Source: an uncultured Methanobacteriaceae archaeon
Lineage (GTDB): Archaea > Methanobacteriota > Methanobacteria > Methanobacteriales > Methanobacteriaceae
Length of the DNA: 64,000 nucleotides
Assembly (NCBI GenBank): GCA_902797085.1
Contig: CADBRM010000084.1
Span: 1-64,000, forward strand
Direction: 5' to 3'
Positions within the stretch are counted from its first letter, which is position 1, and each line of letters starts with the position of its first letter. The translations under genes and the position numbers were made by a program. This document shows, piece after piece, positions 17,209 through 26,392 of this stretch. The notes under the pieces were generated by a model. The model made no database searches. It was not told where the DNA came from and saw only the letters and a list, made by a program, of their open reading frames with translations.

Positions 17209-18486
17209 ATGTTTAATACAATGAAAACTTTTAACATGTATGTTAAAACTGTAATAAATAATGAACAGGATAAAATTCTTCTTTTAAAAGAAAAAAGAGA
17301 AGATAATAAACCTTATTGGGATTTACCTGGTTCAACATTTACTGAAGAACAAAGTTTTGACGAAACAGTTATAAACAATGTACAAAAAGAGATAGGCTTT
17401 TATGTGTACCCTGGAAAAATCATAGGTATCGGTGACTACACCAGCAAAAGTGAAAAAGAAGTACATGTAATAATGGAAGGAAGCATACTCAATGGTGAAC
17501 TCTTATTATCAAAGGACTATGAAACTTATGCTTGGGTAAGCGTTGACAGGATGAAAGATTATCCATTAGTTCCTTGGTTAAATAATTATGTCCACAACAA
17601 TAAGAAACCGTTCAAAGATGTGGAAACTGAAATCGAAGAGTTAACTAACAAACATCAAAGAAGACGTGAAATAATCCAAGAAGACATAATGAATAATATC
17701 AACTCCGGAAACAATACTGAAAAACTCAATGAAGGAGTTAAAAGTTCATTTGGACTACTTAAAGACACTATCAAAAAGACTTTCCATCCTCGTGAAGCAC
17801 AAGTTACACAAACTACACCCAAAACCAATGAACTTTATCAGGAACCAAAAGAAGAAAGTGAGAAAAAGGAAAGCATTGCCGATAAATTAAATTTCAGACG
17901 TAAAAAAGATGAAACAAAAGAAGAATATGTTGATGATATAGTATTAGAAAACCATGAAAACGACATTATTGTAGAACACGACGATGTTGTAGAGCAGGAT
18001 AATGTCATTGAACAGGAGGAAGTCATTGGAGAAGAAATTATCATCGAACATGATGACACTACAGAAGAAATAATTATTGACAATACTGAAACACTATCCG
18101 AAGATATAATCGTTGATAAGACAGAGGATGAAAAAGAAATAACTCCAGAAGTTAATAAAGAAGTTTCAGATGATGAAATAATCATTAAACCTATATCTGG
18201 GGAAAAAGAGAAAAATGTCAGAAAAGTCTTTGATATGAACATCAATAAACAACAAAACATGAAAGAGACAGAAAAAGCAGAAAGACCGGCTGAACCGGAA
18301 ATAAAAATTATACGAAAAAATGATGAGACCCCCCACATAAGGACGGAAAAAGAATCTAAAGAAAAAGTTAGCTTTAATTCGGAAAACATCAGATCAGGAT
18401 GGAGAGAAAGATTAAATAGAATTAACAGAACTGACGCTAACGACGAAAAGAAAGAAGTTCCTCGCCCTAAAGGTCAAAGAAAATAA
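17209..18486 (+). CDS. Degenerate Nudix-domain protein with long acidic tail
   Basis: The first 130 residues have the Nudix fold: DKILLLKEKRED, WDLPGSTFTEEQSFDET, NNVQKEIGFYV. Aligned to the consensus GX5EX7REUXEEXGU, Arg-Glu is Asn-Asn and the first of the two Glu is Lys, so only one catalytic acid remains. Hydrolysis is therefore doubtful. Residues 240-330 are a low-complexity tail rich in Glu, Asp, Ile and Val with repeated units like EEIIIEHDD, and the last 30 residues are basic (RSGWRERLNRI). An in-frame ATG at 17221 is an equally good start. It may be a sensor or scaffold rather than an enzyme. Confidence 0.65.
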   Translation: MFNTMKTFNMYVKTVINNEQDKILLLKEKREDNKPYWDLPGSTFTEEQSFDETVINNVQKEIGFYVYPGKIIGIGDYTSKSEKEVHVIMEGSILNGELLLSKDYETYAWVSVDRMKDYPLVPWLNNYVHNNKKPFKDVETEIEELTNKHQRRREIIQEDIMNNINSGNNTEKLNEGVKSSFGLLKDTIKKTFHPREAQVTQTTPKTNELYQEPKEESEKKESIADKLNFRRKKDETKEEYVDDIVLENHENDIIVEHDDVVEQDNVIEQEEVIGEEIIIEHDDTTEEIIIDNTETLSEDIIVDKTEDEKEITPEVNKEVSDDEIIIKPISGEKEKNVRKVFDMNINKQQNMKETEKAERPAEPEIKIIRKNDETPHIRTEKESKEKVSFNSENIRSGWRERLNRINRTDANDEKKEVPRPKGQRK

Positions 18487-18518
18487 TATTTTTCTTCCTT
18501 AAACATCCTTTTTTTTAA

Positions 18519-19157
18519 TTATATTGGAATTCCAATATATCTTAATGTCATGAATATTATTTCAACCCCAACATATCCTACCGAAGCAAAATAGATGATG
18601 GTCAATATTGTTGCAACATATCCCAAAACCATCAGGTAGGAATCTCGTTCTAATGTACTTACAGATAATATCAACATTGAAATTGATGGAGTAAAATCTG
18701 TAAACGGTATTGGTAACGGCAAGAACAACAACACTGCCAAAACTATACTTACTATAGCATTTATCTGCAGAATATATTTTTTAGTAGACAGTTCCCCTCT
18801 TGGTTTAGAAATCTTCTCAAGATAACCCAATACTTTTTCCAATATTTCGAACAATTTAGAAACGTTATTTTTACTTAATTCATATTTTCCAATGAAATTC
18901 GGCACATATAATGCCTTGTTTCCCAAAAATGCCAGTTCCAACAGTATTATCAATATACCGAAAGGCGTACTACTTCCAGGTATGGATGCCGGAATTAGAA
19001 ATGGAGCCAACAATATGATAATTAAAAATTGAACTCCTTCACTGGACATTACCTCTATTAATTGTTTTAAAGTAATGTTTTTATCAGGCAAATCCTGTTG
19101 TATTTCCATTAATTTATTAGAAGTAGTTAAAGTACTTTCATTAAATGTTTTAGCCAT
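18519..19157 (-). CDS. ExoD family membrane protein
   Basis: Integral membrane protein of 212 residues with the ExoD pattern: KNITLKQLIEVMSSEGVQFL, then PFLIPASIPGSSTPFG and a pair of later helices with LPLPIPFTDFTPSISMLILS. ExoD was named for exopolysaccharide phenotypes in rhizobia; its molecular function is not established. Five or six hydrophobic segments are visible. It is monocistronic on the minus strand. Its location a few kilobases from the glycan locus is suggestive only. Confidence 0.82.
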   Translation of the reverse strand: MAKTFNESTLTTSNKLMEIQQDLPDKNITLKQLIEVMSSEGVQFLIIILLAPFLIPASIPGSSTPFGILIILLELAFLGNKALYVPNFIGKYELSKNNVSKLFEILEKVLGYLEKISKPRGELSTKKYILQINAIVSIVLAVLLFLPLPIPFTDFTPSISMLILSVSTLERDSYLMVLGYVATILTIIYFASVGYVGVEIIFMTLRYIGIPI

Positions 19158-19470
19158 AATATCAATGATTCTTATTATATAATTTTGTTAATAAAAAAAG
19201 ATTGTTGAGAAAAATATATATAATTTCCTCTGTTTTGTAATCTTTTGGATTCATGAATTAAATACCCAAACTGAGCATTGCTATCAGTCACGTTGTTGAC
19301 GCTTCTACAGTCAAGTATGCACCACCCTCCGTTACAATTATGCACATCAAGAAGATGACTGCCCAAATTATTCTTTCTTTTACAGTTAGCTGTTAAAACG
19401 GAGCGAATTAGTTCACATACCCCTGCAGAAGCTTTTTTTTCTGTTTTGTTTTCATATGATTATTTAATTT
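19158..19470 (-). pseudogene. Decayed GC-richer fragment, possibly a transposase (TnpB) C-terminus
   Basis: This 313-base gap holds about 200 bases (19240-19445) that are visibly richer in G and C than their surroundings. On the minus strand one frame is open from about 19454 to 19175 and reads KASAGVCELIRSVLTANCKR, followed by CNGGWCILDCRSVNNV and IHESKRL. The piece ASAGVCELIR loosely resembles the GTTxxACGExVR tail of IS200/IS605 TnpB proteins. No upstream TnpB body, start or RuvC motif is present. It is most likely a remnant of a mobile gene, but the family call is weak. No hairpin end of IS200/IS605 was identified. Confidence 0.3.
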
Positions 19471-20409
19471 TTAATTTTTGATGCTTTGTATGATTTCAGG
19501 TATGTCCATATCCTGATTTGTAGGAATTGCCTCTGTTGCTCCGGTTTGGGTGGTTGACTGAGCTGCAATATAGCTTCCAATGATTCCGGCTTCCTCGAGG
19601 GAATATCCTTTAACATAACCATACAGGAATCCTGCATTGTAAGCATCACCTGCTCCCGTAGTATCCACAGTGGGGACTTTGAATATTCCTATATCATATT
19701 CTTCATTACCTTTTCTGATATAAGATCCTTTAGTTGAACGTTTGACAACCAAAATATCCACCTTAGGTGCGATCATCTCAACTGCTTCATCGAAATTGTC
19801 TTTTTGTGTTGTAATTAACAGTTCAGTTTCATTTATGAGTAAAATATCAGTAAATGATATTAATCGATCCATGAATTCCTTTCCCCTGTTAACATACAAC
19901 ATTCCCGGATCAAAGGATATCGTCACCTTTGACGACAACTCTTCAAGAAGTTCAAATTGTGTATTTATTGAGGGGTCATCAGGATTTAATCCTACAAAGG
20001 AAGTTAAATGCAATACATTAGTATCCAATATGTAGTCCCTGTTTATCTCTTCATTGGAAATTTTATCATTGATTTTTGGAGTTACATATAATTTACGATT
20101 TCCCTCATCATCAACAAATCCTATCACTTCACCAGTTTCTCCTTCCGATTGGATTAAATGATCAGTATTTACATTATTTGACTGCAAATATTCCTTCATC
20201 ATTTCTCCATTAGAATCAGAACCGATTTTACCAATATATCCTGCATTTAATCCCAATTTTGCTGTTCCTATGATTGTATTAGATGCTGAACCTCCACATG
20301 ATTTGGTTTCATTATAAATGAATGTTTCTCCATCCGTTGGTGCAAATTCATTTACCTGACATAATCTGTCAACATTCAATGCTCCCCATCCTATAATATC
20401 AAATGTCAT
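19471..20409 (-). CDS. PfkB family carbohydrate kinase
   Basis: Ribokinase-like sugar or nucleoside kinase of 312 residues. Signature 1 appears as CGGSASNTIIGTAKLGL and signature 2 as DTTGAGDAYNAGFLYGYV with the catalytic Asp of the GAGD motif. The substrate is unknown. It is the last gene of a tight run: EhaR-like HAD protein, 7-base gap, formyltransferase-like protein, 17-base gap, this kinase. I recall the same trio at the distal end of the eha hydrogenase operon of Methanothermobacter, where the kinase-like gene is one of the operon's accessory genes. Confidence 0.88.
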   Translation of the reverse strand: MTFDIIGWGALNVDRLCQVNEFAPTDGETFIYNETKSCGGSASNTIIGTAKLGLNAGYIGKIGSDSNGEMMKEYLQSNNVNTDHLIQSEGETGEVIGFVDDEGNRKLYVTPKINDKISNEEINRDYILDTNVLHLTSFVGLNPDDPSINTQFELLEELSSKVTISFDPGMLYVNRGKEFMDRLISFTDILLINETELLITTQKDNFDEAVEMIAPKVDILVVKRSTKGSYIRKGNEEYDIGIFKVPTVDTTGAGDAYNAGFLYGYVKGYSLEEAGIIGSYIAAQSTTQTGATEAIPTNQDMDIPEIIQSIKN

Positions 20410-20426
20410 GGCGACACTCCGTTAAA

Positions 20427-21311
20427 TTATTCTAAAATTTCCTTAAGATATAATTTGTATTTTCCCAAGTTTCCACCATAGTTTCCGGCAGATACTTTTA
20501 AAACACCGTCAATACCATTTAATGCTTCTATACCTTTTCTTAATGATTCTTCAGCATTTTCTAATGTCAATGCATTTATTACTATTTCCGGTATGTAATT
20601 TACCCCATCTTCAACTTTAGATTCATCACCAAGTTTTTCTTTGAGTGAAGGACAATATGGATGATTAGTTGTAGGTCCAATTTCAGGATAGTTTGTTTCC
20701 ACTTTAGAACCTGCTGAACAAATATCGAATGGAGTACAAACCCCTTCTACATCAGCCAATGCTTCCAATGATTTATATCCTGCTTCCAATACAGCTTTTT
20801 TAGTACTGCAGTAATACCAGAAGTTTACTCCCATTATACCTTCCATACAGCCCAATTTTTGTTCAATATAGAAATCAGGTACGCATATTGGTACTCTTAT
20901 CATAGTTCTTCCATCAAATTCTTCAGTCCATTCATAACCATCACCACAATGTCCAACATGTTCTGTTGTATCAATGTAATCAAATGGATCTATTGATGCA
21001 TCAAATATTTTTACGAATGGTTTAACCAGAATGTCCTGTCTTATTCTGAATGATAATTCCTTGTCAAATTTGTTTAAATCTTTAGTGTTATACCAGAACT
21101 GGATTATTACTCCAGGCCTGTTGTCCGGTGTTTCTTCAGGTGATAAAAATTTTTCTACCCCTGATTCCGTTCTTCCGATAACAGTTCCCGGTGTTGCACA
21201 TGCATCATATGCTATTTTTTCAATAGTTCTGTCATCTTCTGCCGTAACAATCATTCTTACGCATGTTCCTGTGAATGCTTCACAATAAGTATCTTCTATA
21301 TCAAAATCCAT
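20427..21311 (-). CDS. Formylmethanofuran:tetrahydromethanopterin formyltransferase homologue (Ftr2 type)
   Basis: Homologue of the C1-pathway enzyme that moves a formyl group from methanofuran to tetrahydromethanopterin. The 294-residue length fits Ftr, and [18 protein letters not shown] matches its signature; [15 protein letters not shown] and [12 protein letters not shown] also fit. The N-terminus [20 protein letters not shown] differs from canonical Ftr and is closer to the second, eha-linked copy (FtrII) by memory. It is in an operon with an EhaR-like and a PfkB gene, not with fmd/fwd genes. Since Methanosphaera is known not to reduce CO2 to methane, its role may be biosynthetic or regulatory. 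Confidence 0.8.
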   Translation of the reverse strand: MDFDIEDTYCEAFTGTCVRMIVTAEDDRTIEKIAYDACATPGTVIGRTESGVEKFLSPEETPDNRPGVIIQFWYNTKDLNKFDKELSFRIRQDILVKPFVKIFDASIDPFDYIDTTEHVGHCGDGYEWTEEFDGRTMIRVPICVPDFYIEQKLGCMEGIMGVNFWYYCSTKKAVLEAGYKSLEALADVEGVCTPFDICSAGSKVETNYPEIGPTTNHPYCPSLKEKLGDESKVEDGVNYIPEIVINALTLENAEESLRKGIEALNGIDGVLKVSAGNYGGNLGKYKLYLKEILE

Positions 21312-21318
21312 AATATCA

Positions 21319-22338
21319 CTATCCTAAGTTTCCTATTTTTTGTCCTCTGACTTCATTTCTTGTAATTTTACTTTTTTCATTTAATTGTTCAACATTATCT
21401 TCTGTTATAATATCAATTGAAGCTTTGTTAAGAAGCAATTCCTGTGTTATTTCATCATTCACAGAAGATTCCAATAGAGCATCCAAAGGATTATCCTCAT
21501 ATGAACTAATGAAATCATATACTCCTTCCGTACCTTTATTATTAAATATATCGGCTATTAGAGCCAATATTAAATTATTTGTTGAAGTTATTGATATTGA
21601 TGCCGAACTGATTGAATGTATGTTACCGTTAAAGGAAATGCTTATTCCATCATTATCTTTTGCATATTCCAACGCTTCGCAATCAGTTATACTGTCACCG
21701 CTATACATCAGATTATACGGTTCGTAGTTATTTTTATCAATGATGTCCAGTATCGCATCTCTTTTGCCTATCCCACCTACAGGTGAAACAGAATCAATCA
21801 AATCATTTATCTGCATTTTTGAGATTACATCCGTAAAGTAATGATGAATATTGTCAAAACCATAATCAAAAAGAATGTTCTCCCTGATTGCCAACAATGA
21901 TTCCTGCTCTTCACTTTTTAAATCAAACCTATCCAATTCCAACTGTGTAGAATAAGTATTTTCGTATATAAATCCTGTCTTATCACACAAAGCTTTAATG
22001 TATTGGTTGTAACTGGTACTGACTATGTAAAACGGCATTATGTCCTGTACGTGTTTAATCATAGCATAAGCACCATTAACCATATTGATATTGTCCTCAG
22101 AAAAATCAATGAGATTCTGTTCTGTCAAGTCATACGCTTTAAAAAAGGGTAAAATTAGTTTTAAAGTACTTCCAGCAAGATATCCTTCAATATTTCTTTC
22201 TACCAACATATCATCGTAATTACTTAATATGCTAAAAAATTCTCCACCTTCCGGAATAAAATAATCTGATATTTCATATGCATTATCATTTATTGATAAC
22301 GGTCCTTCACAATCAGTTACATAAAATTTATCATTCAT
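21319..22338 (-). CDS. HAD-like protein, EhaR type (energy-converting hydrogenase A subunit R homologue)
   Basis: About 339 residues with an N-terminal [17 protein letters not shown], a HAD motif I variant (DCEG), and later [18 protein letters not shown], which matches HAD motif IV. I recall such proteins as EhaR in the eha operon of Methanothermobacter. The start at 22338 is chosen because GGAG lies 9 bases upstream; longer in-frame starts would add a hydrophobic stretch without any such site. The first motif Asp followed by Cys instead of the usual second Asp suggests altered or absent phosphatase activity. It leads the operon with ftr2-like and pfkB genes. Confidence 0.72.
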   Translation of the reverse strand: MNDKFYVTDCEGPLSINDNAYEISDYFIPEGGEFFSILSNYDDMLVERNIEGYLAGSTLKLILPFFKAYDLTEQNLIDFSEDNINMVNGAYAMIKHVQDIMPFYIVSTSYNQYIKALCDKTGFIYENTYSTQLELDRFDLKSEEQESLLAIRENILFDYGFDNIHHYFTDVISKMQINDLIDSVSPVGGIGKRDAILDIIDKNNYEPYNLMYSGDSITDCEALEYAKDNDGISISFNGNIHSISSASISITSTNNLILALIADIFNNKGTEGVYDFISSYEDNPLDALLESSVNDEITQELLLNKASIDIITEDNVEQLNEKSKITRNEVRGQKIGNLG

Positions 22339-22437
22339 AAATAGAAACTCCATAAAGAAAGTTTTACTAATAATTATGTATATTAAAAGAGACATATTAA
22401 ATTATTATATAGGATAACTTTTCTATAATGGTGAATT

Positions 22438-22866
22438 ATGACTTTACTAAATAAAATTATTACGGGAACGTTAATTGCTATTTTAATTATCGCAACAATC
22501 TCAGTGATTTATCTTGTTGTCATTCATAATCCCGGCCAAGATTATACTGAATTTTATATTCTGGATGACAATAACAACACGACAAATATTCCCACCAATG
22601 TGACTCAAAATTCCATCCACAAAATTGTTGTTGGGATAACCAATCAGGAACACCAAGACATGAATTATACTGTAAAGATTTCAAAAGATGATATTATACT
22701 GACAAAATACAATCAAAGTTTACAAGATAAAGAAAATAGAGAAATACCATATTATATGACTAGTACTCACAATAAAGGACAAAACCAGTTAATTAAATTC
22801 GAATTATTTAAAAATAATGATACTAGTCCATATAGAACTTTAAATTTAAGATACAACGTTATTTAA
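22438..22866 (+). CDS. Single-span membrane protein, DUF1616-like
   Basis: Small protein of 142 residues with one N-terminal membrane helix (IITGTLIAILIIATISVIYLVVI) and an extracytoplasmic domain beginning DYTEFYILDDNNN, then IPTNVTQNSIHKIVVGITNQEH. This is the pattern of the DUF1616 domain of methanogens, whose function is unknown; the domain looks like a beta-sandwich. The ATG follows GGTGAATT. It lies just before the glycan locus and is divergent from the EhaR-like gene. Confidence 0.7.
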   Translation: MTLLNKIITGTLIAILIIATISVIYLVVIHNPGQDYTEFYILDDNNNTTNIPTNVTQNSIHKIVVGITNQEHQDMNYTVKISKDDIILTKYNQSLQDKENREIPYYMTSTHNKGQNQLIKFELFKNNDTSPYRTLNLRYNVI

Positions 22867-22908
22867 AGTTAAACTATAAAAATAAATAATCAATTAGGGA
22901 AAGATACT

Positions 22909-23853
22909 ATGAAAAATAAAAGATGTATAGTTACAGGAGGAGCCGGATTTATTGGTTCACACATTGCTGAATGTCTGCTAGACCAAGGAGCATCAAAAGT
23001 AACAATCATCGATAACATGTCTACTGGAAAAGTTGAAAACTTAAAGGATTTAGATCACAACAGAATTGAATTGGTTTGTGGAGACATCAGTGAACTGGAT
23101 TTAAATACCATATTTGAAAATCATGACTACGTATTTCATGAAGCCGCATTAGTTAGTGTTCCAGAAAGTATAAAAAAGCCAACATTAACTAACACAATAA
23201 ATATTGATGGTTCCTACAAGGTTTTTAAAGCATCATGTGAAAATGATATTAAAAAAGTAGTTTGTGCTTCATCAGCAGCAGTTTACGGAGAAACAGAAGT
23301 GTTACCTAATGTGGAAACTCTTCCAATGCAACCGTTATCTCCATACGCAGTTTCTAAGGCGACCATGGAACTGTACTCATATACATTTACACAAACATAC
23401 AAGTTACCTACAGCATGCTTAAGATACTTTAATGTATTTGGTCCAAGACAAAATGTTGATTCTGCATATAGCGGAGTAATCCCAAAATTCATCACCACCT
23501 TACTCAAAGGAGAACAGCCTACAATTCACGGTGACGGTAGTCAGACAAGAGACTTCGTATTTGTAAAGAATATCGCGGAAGCCAATATTGATGTTGCTAA
23601 AAGTGATGTTACAGGAATTTATAATATTGCTCACGGAAGTACCATCAACATTAAGGAACTGCTTGAAAAGATATGTGAAATTATGGGATATGACTTCAAT
23701 CCAAAATATGAACCTGTACGTGAAGGAGACATAAAAAATTCCATGGCAGATATCAGTAAAGCGGAAGAAGCGTTCGGATACAAAAATGAACATGACTTCA
23801 ACAAAGAACTTAAAGAAACTGTAAACTTCTATCAAAAAGAATTTGAAAACTAA
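22909..23853 (+). CDS. NAD-dependent nucleotide-sugar epimerase (UDP-glucose 4-epimerase type)
   Basis: Extended short-chain dehydrogenase of 314 residues making or interconverting a UDP-hexose. The NAD motif is GGAGFIGSHIAE at residues 10-21, the catalytic Tyr-Lys pair is in SPYAVSKATMELY, and RYFNVFGPRQ and HGDGSQTRDFVFV are family features. It could act on UDP-Glc/Gal or on the N-acetyl forms (WbpP/Gne type). It opens a run of five plus-strand genes that includes a flippase and UDP-galactopyranose mutase, so production of UDP-galactopyranose as substrate for Glf is a sensible guess. Confidence 0.88.
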   Translation: MKNKRCIVTGGAGFIGSHIAECLLDQGASKVTIIDNMSTGKVENLKDLDHNRIELVCGDISELDLNTIFENHDYVFHEAALVSVPESIKKPTLTNTINIDGSYKVFKASCENDIKKVVCASSAAVYGETEVLPNVETLPMQPLSPYAVSKATMELYSYTFTQTYKLPTACLRYFNVFGPRQNVDSAYSGVIPKFITTLLKGEQPTIHGDGSQTRDFVFVKNIAEANIDVAKSDVTGIYNIAHGSTINIKELLEKICEIMGYDFNPKYEPVREGDIKNSMADISKAEEAFGYKNEHDFNKELKETVNFYQKEFEN

Positions 23854-23883
23854 ATTCTTTAAACTTTTTTTATAGAGGATACT

Positions 23884-25194
23884 ATGATTTCAAGGATAAA
23901 AAATCTATTTAAACAAGCAGAGTACAAAAAAGTATTTGAAAACATAGCATCCCTAACAGGATTACAATTTGCTAGTTATATCCTACCTTTAATTACTCTT
24001 CCTTATCTTACCTATGTTTTAGGTCCTGATAAGTTCGGATTGACACAATATGCGACCTCATTAATACTGTATTTCCAGATGTTTACAGATTATGGATTTA
24101 ATTTGTCAGCAACACGTGAATTAGCTATTGTCAGAGACGATAAAAAGAAAGTTTCGGAGATTTTCAGTTCAGTGATGGTTATTAAAATATTGTTGACTGT
24201 AGTGAGTTTAATCGTACTGTTTATAATCATCAGTACCGTTCCCAGATTTAATCAGGATGCTGAAATTTATTTATTGACATTTGGAATGGTAATAGGAAAT
24301 GTATTGTTTCCAACATGGTTATTCCAGGGACTGGAGTACATGAAATATACAAGTATCCTGAACATCATAGGCAAATTAATATTCACGATTTTGATATTCG
24401 TTTTTATACATCAAACGGCAGATTACCTGTTGGTTCCGATTATCAATTCATTCGGTTACATTGTTGTGGGCGTATTGGGAATTTACATAGCTTTAACCAA
24501 GTTTGATATTAAATTCAGGATGCCGACAAGAGCCGATATGAAATATCATTTAAGGGAAGGCTGGCATGTGTTTCTATCAACCATCGCCATAAACCTATAC
24601 ACAACCACAAACACAATATTATTGGGATTGTTAACAAACAACACAATGGTCGGATATTACAGTATTGCTGAAAAGATAGTTACTGCAGTAAATGGATTGT
24701 TTACTCCAATATCTCAGGCATTATATCCTTTCATTAGCAGAAATGTTGATAGAAAAGATAAAGAAACGAACATCATATTCATTAGAAAACTGACAAAATT
24801 GGCAGCCGTATTGGGAGCAATATTTTCTTTAGGCTTGTTCATATTTGCAGATTTAATCATATCCATATTATTCGGACCTGCATATGCCAGTTCAACGACC
24901 ATACTAAGAATATTGTCAATAATTCCATTTATGGTTTCATTAAGCAACATATTTGGTATACAGACCATGTTAACCTTCAATTACAAGAAGGAATTTACAA
25001 AAATAGTATTTACCGGAGGAATATTGGATATTGTTCTGGGAATAACACTCATACTGTTGTTCCAAGCACAAGGAATAGCAACATCATTTGCCATAACTGA
25101 AACATTTATTACCATAAGTATGTTAATCTTCCTACAGAGAAAAGGAATAAAGATATTAGGAAAACTTCCACAACAAGAAAATGAGGGAACATAA
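23884..25194 (+). CDS. Polysaccharide flippase (Wzx/RfbX type)
   Basis: Membrane protein of 436 residues with about 12-14 helices and the N-terminal pattern LTGLQFASYILPLITLPYLTYVLGPDKFGL, shortened here as LPYLTYVLGPDKFG, typical of O-antigen and capsular flippases of the MOP superfamily. It would turn lipid-linked glycan units across the membrane. GAGG stands before the ATG. The stop TAA overlaps the start of glf by one base, so the two are co-translated. A second, distinct flippase is at 26393. Confidence 0.9.
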   Translation: MISRIKNLFKQAEYKKVFENIASLTGLQFASYILPLITLPYLTYVLGPDKFGLTQYATSLILYFQMFTDYGFNLSATRELAIVRDDKKKVSEIFSSVMVIKILLTVVSLIVLFIIISTVPRFNQDAEIYLLTFGMVIGNVLFPTWLFQGLEYMKYTSILNIIGKLIFTILIFVFIHQTADYLLVPIINSFGYIVVGVLGIYIALTKFDIKFRMPTRADMKYHLREGWHVFLSTIAINLYTTTNTILLGLLTNNTMVGYYSIAEKIVTAVNGLFTPISQALYPFISRNVDRKDKETNIIFIRKLTKLAAVLGAIFSLGLFIFADLIISILFGPAYASSTTILRILSIIPFMVSLSNIFGIQTMLTFNYKKEFTKIVFTGGILDIVLGITLILLFQAQGIATSFAITETFITISMLIFLQRKGIKILGKLPQQENEGT

Positions 25195-26351
25195 TGCAAT
25201 ATGACTATATAATAGTAGGGGCTGGAATAGCAGGCATTACCGCTGCTGAGGAGTTAGCAAACATTCTTGAAAAGAAAGTTTTACTAATAGAAAAGAGAGA
25301 TCATATTGGCGGAAACTGCTATGATTATGTAAATGAACATGGGACAATTATACACAAATACGGACCACATATCTTCCATACAAACAACCTGCAAGTCTAT
25401 AACTACTTGTCACTATTTACACTGTGGAACACGTATAACCATAAGGTTCTTTACAAAATTGACAACAAACTCGTTCCGGTACCATTCAATCTCATAAGCA
25501 TAGACAAAACAAGACCCGGTGATTCGGAAGAAATCAAGGATGCATTACTTGATAATTATGAAGTTAATGCTAAAGTGCCAATCAAAGAATTAATGGAATC
25601 AGACAATGAGTATTTAAAAGATTTGGGAGAACACATCTTCAAGGAAGTCTATTTTAAAGACTATAAGAAGTTATACAATATTGAAGATACCCGAATAATT
25701 GAACTTGTTGACAAGATGAAACCATTACACGTTTCATACGATTGCAGATATTATGATGATCTTTATCAGGCAGTTCCTTCATATGGTTATGAAAGTATGT
25801 TTGAAAACATGCTGAAGAACCATAACATAACGGTACTTTTAGATACCGATTATAAAGATGTGCTGTCCATAAATCATGATACCAAAAAAGTTTATTATAA
25901 CAACAAAGAATTTGAAGGCCATTTAATATTTACAGGAAGGATAGATGAATTTTTCGACTACAAATTCGGACAGTTACCCTACAGATCATTAATTCTTCTT
26001 AATGAAGATGTCGATGATGTATTTTTCCAGGACAATGCCACAATACATTATCCAAAAGAGTATCATTTTACTAAAATTACGGAATTTAAATATCTGACAG
26101 GACAGCAGACATTTTATACTACCATTCAGTTTGAATTTCCAGTAGAATATGACATTTCGAATCCCGAGCAGAATATTCCCTACTATCCTATCAATTTAGA
26201 AGAAAATCAAAAGATATATGAAAAATATAAAAAATTAAGTGAAAATTACACCAACATTACATTTATAGGCAGATTAGCCGAATACAAACAATACCAAATG
26301 GATGAAATCGTTCAAAAAGTTCTTGATTTGATTAGTAACAAATTTTTATAA
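25194..26351 (+). CDS. glf: UDP-galactopyranose mutase
   Basis: Flavoenzyme that contracts UDP-galactopyranose to UDP-galactofuranose, the donor for galactofuranose-containing glycans. The FAD motif is VGAGIAGITAAEELA at residues 8-22, followed by IEKRDHIGGNCYDY and the family hallmark YGPHIFHTNN. The length of 385 residues is normal. FTGRIDEFFDYKFGQLPYRS holds one conserved Arg. Its presence implies that the surface glycan contains galactofuranose. Such genes are patchy in archaea, which suggests transfer from bacteria, though composition here is not visibly different. Confidence 0.94.
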   Translation: MQYDYIIVGAGIAGITAAEELANILEKKVLLIEKRDHIGGNCYDYVNEHGTIIHKYGPHIFHTNNLQVYNYLSLFTLWNTYNHKVLYKIDNKLVPVPFNLISIDKTRPGDSEEIKDALLDNYEVNAKVPIKELMESDNEYLKDLGEHIFKEVYFKDYKKLYNIEDTRIIELVDKMKPLHVSYDCRYYDDLYQAVPSYGYESMFENMLKNHNITVLLDTDYKDVLSINHDTKKVYYNNKEFEGHLIFTGRIDEFFDYKFGQLPYRSLILLNEDVDDVFFQDNATIHYPKEYHFTKITEFKYLTGQQTFYTTIQFEFPVEYDISNPEQNIPYYPINLEENQKIYEKYKKLSENYTNITFIGRLAEYKQYQMDEIVQKVLDLISNKFL

Positions 26352-26392
26352 TTGAATACAGAATAATAAATAGTTAAAATAATGGTGAAAAC

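Noticed and set aside
17838-18389. Long minus-strand open frame opposite the acidic tail of the Nudix-like protein, rich in Ser and Ile.
   Set aside because: It mirrors the Glu/Asp repeat codons of the plus-strand gene (GAA/GAT read in reverse as Ser/Ile-type codons) and has no start signal.
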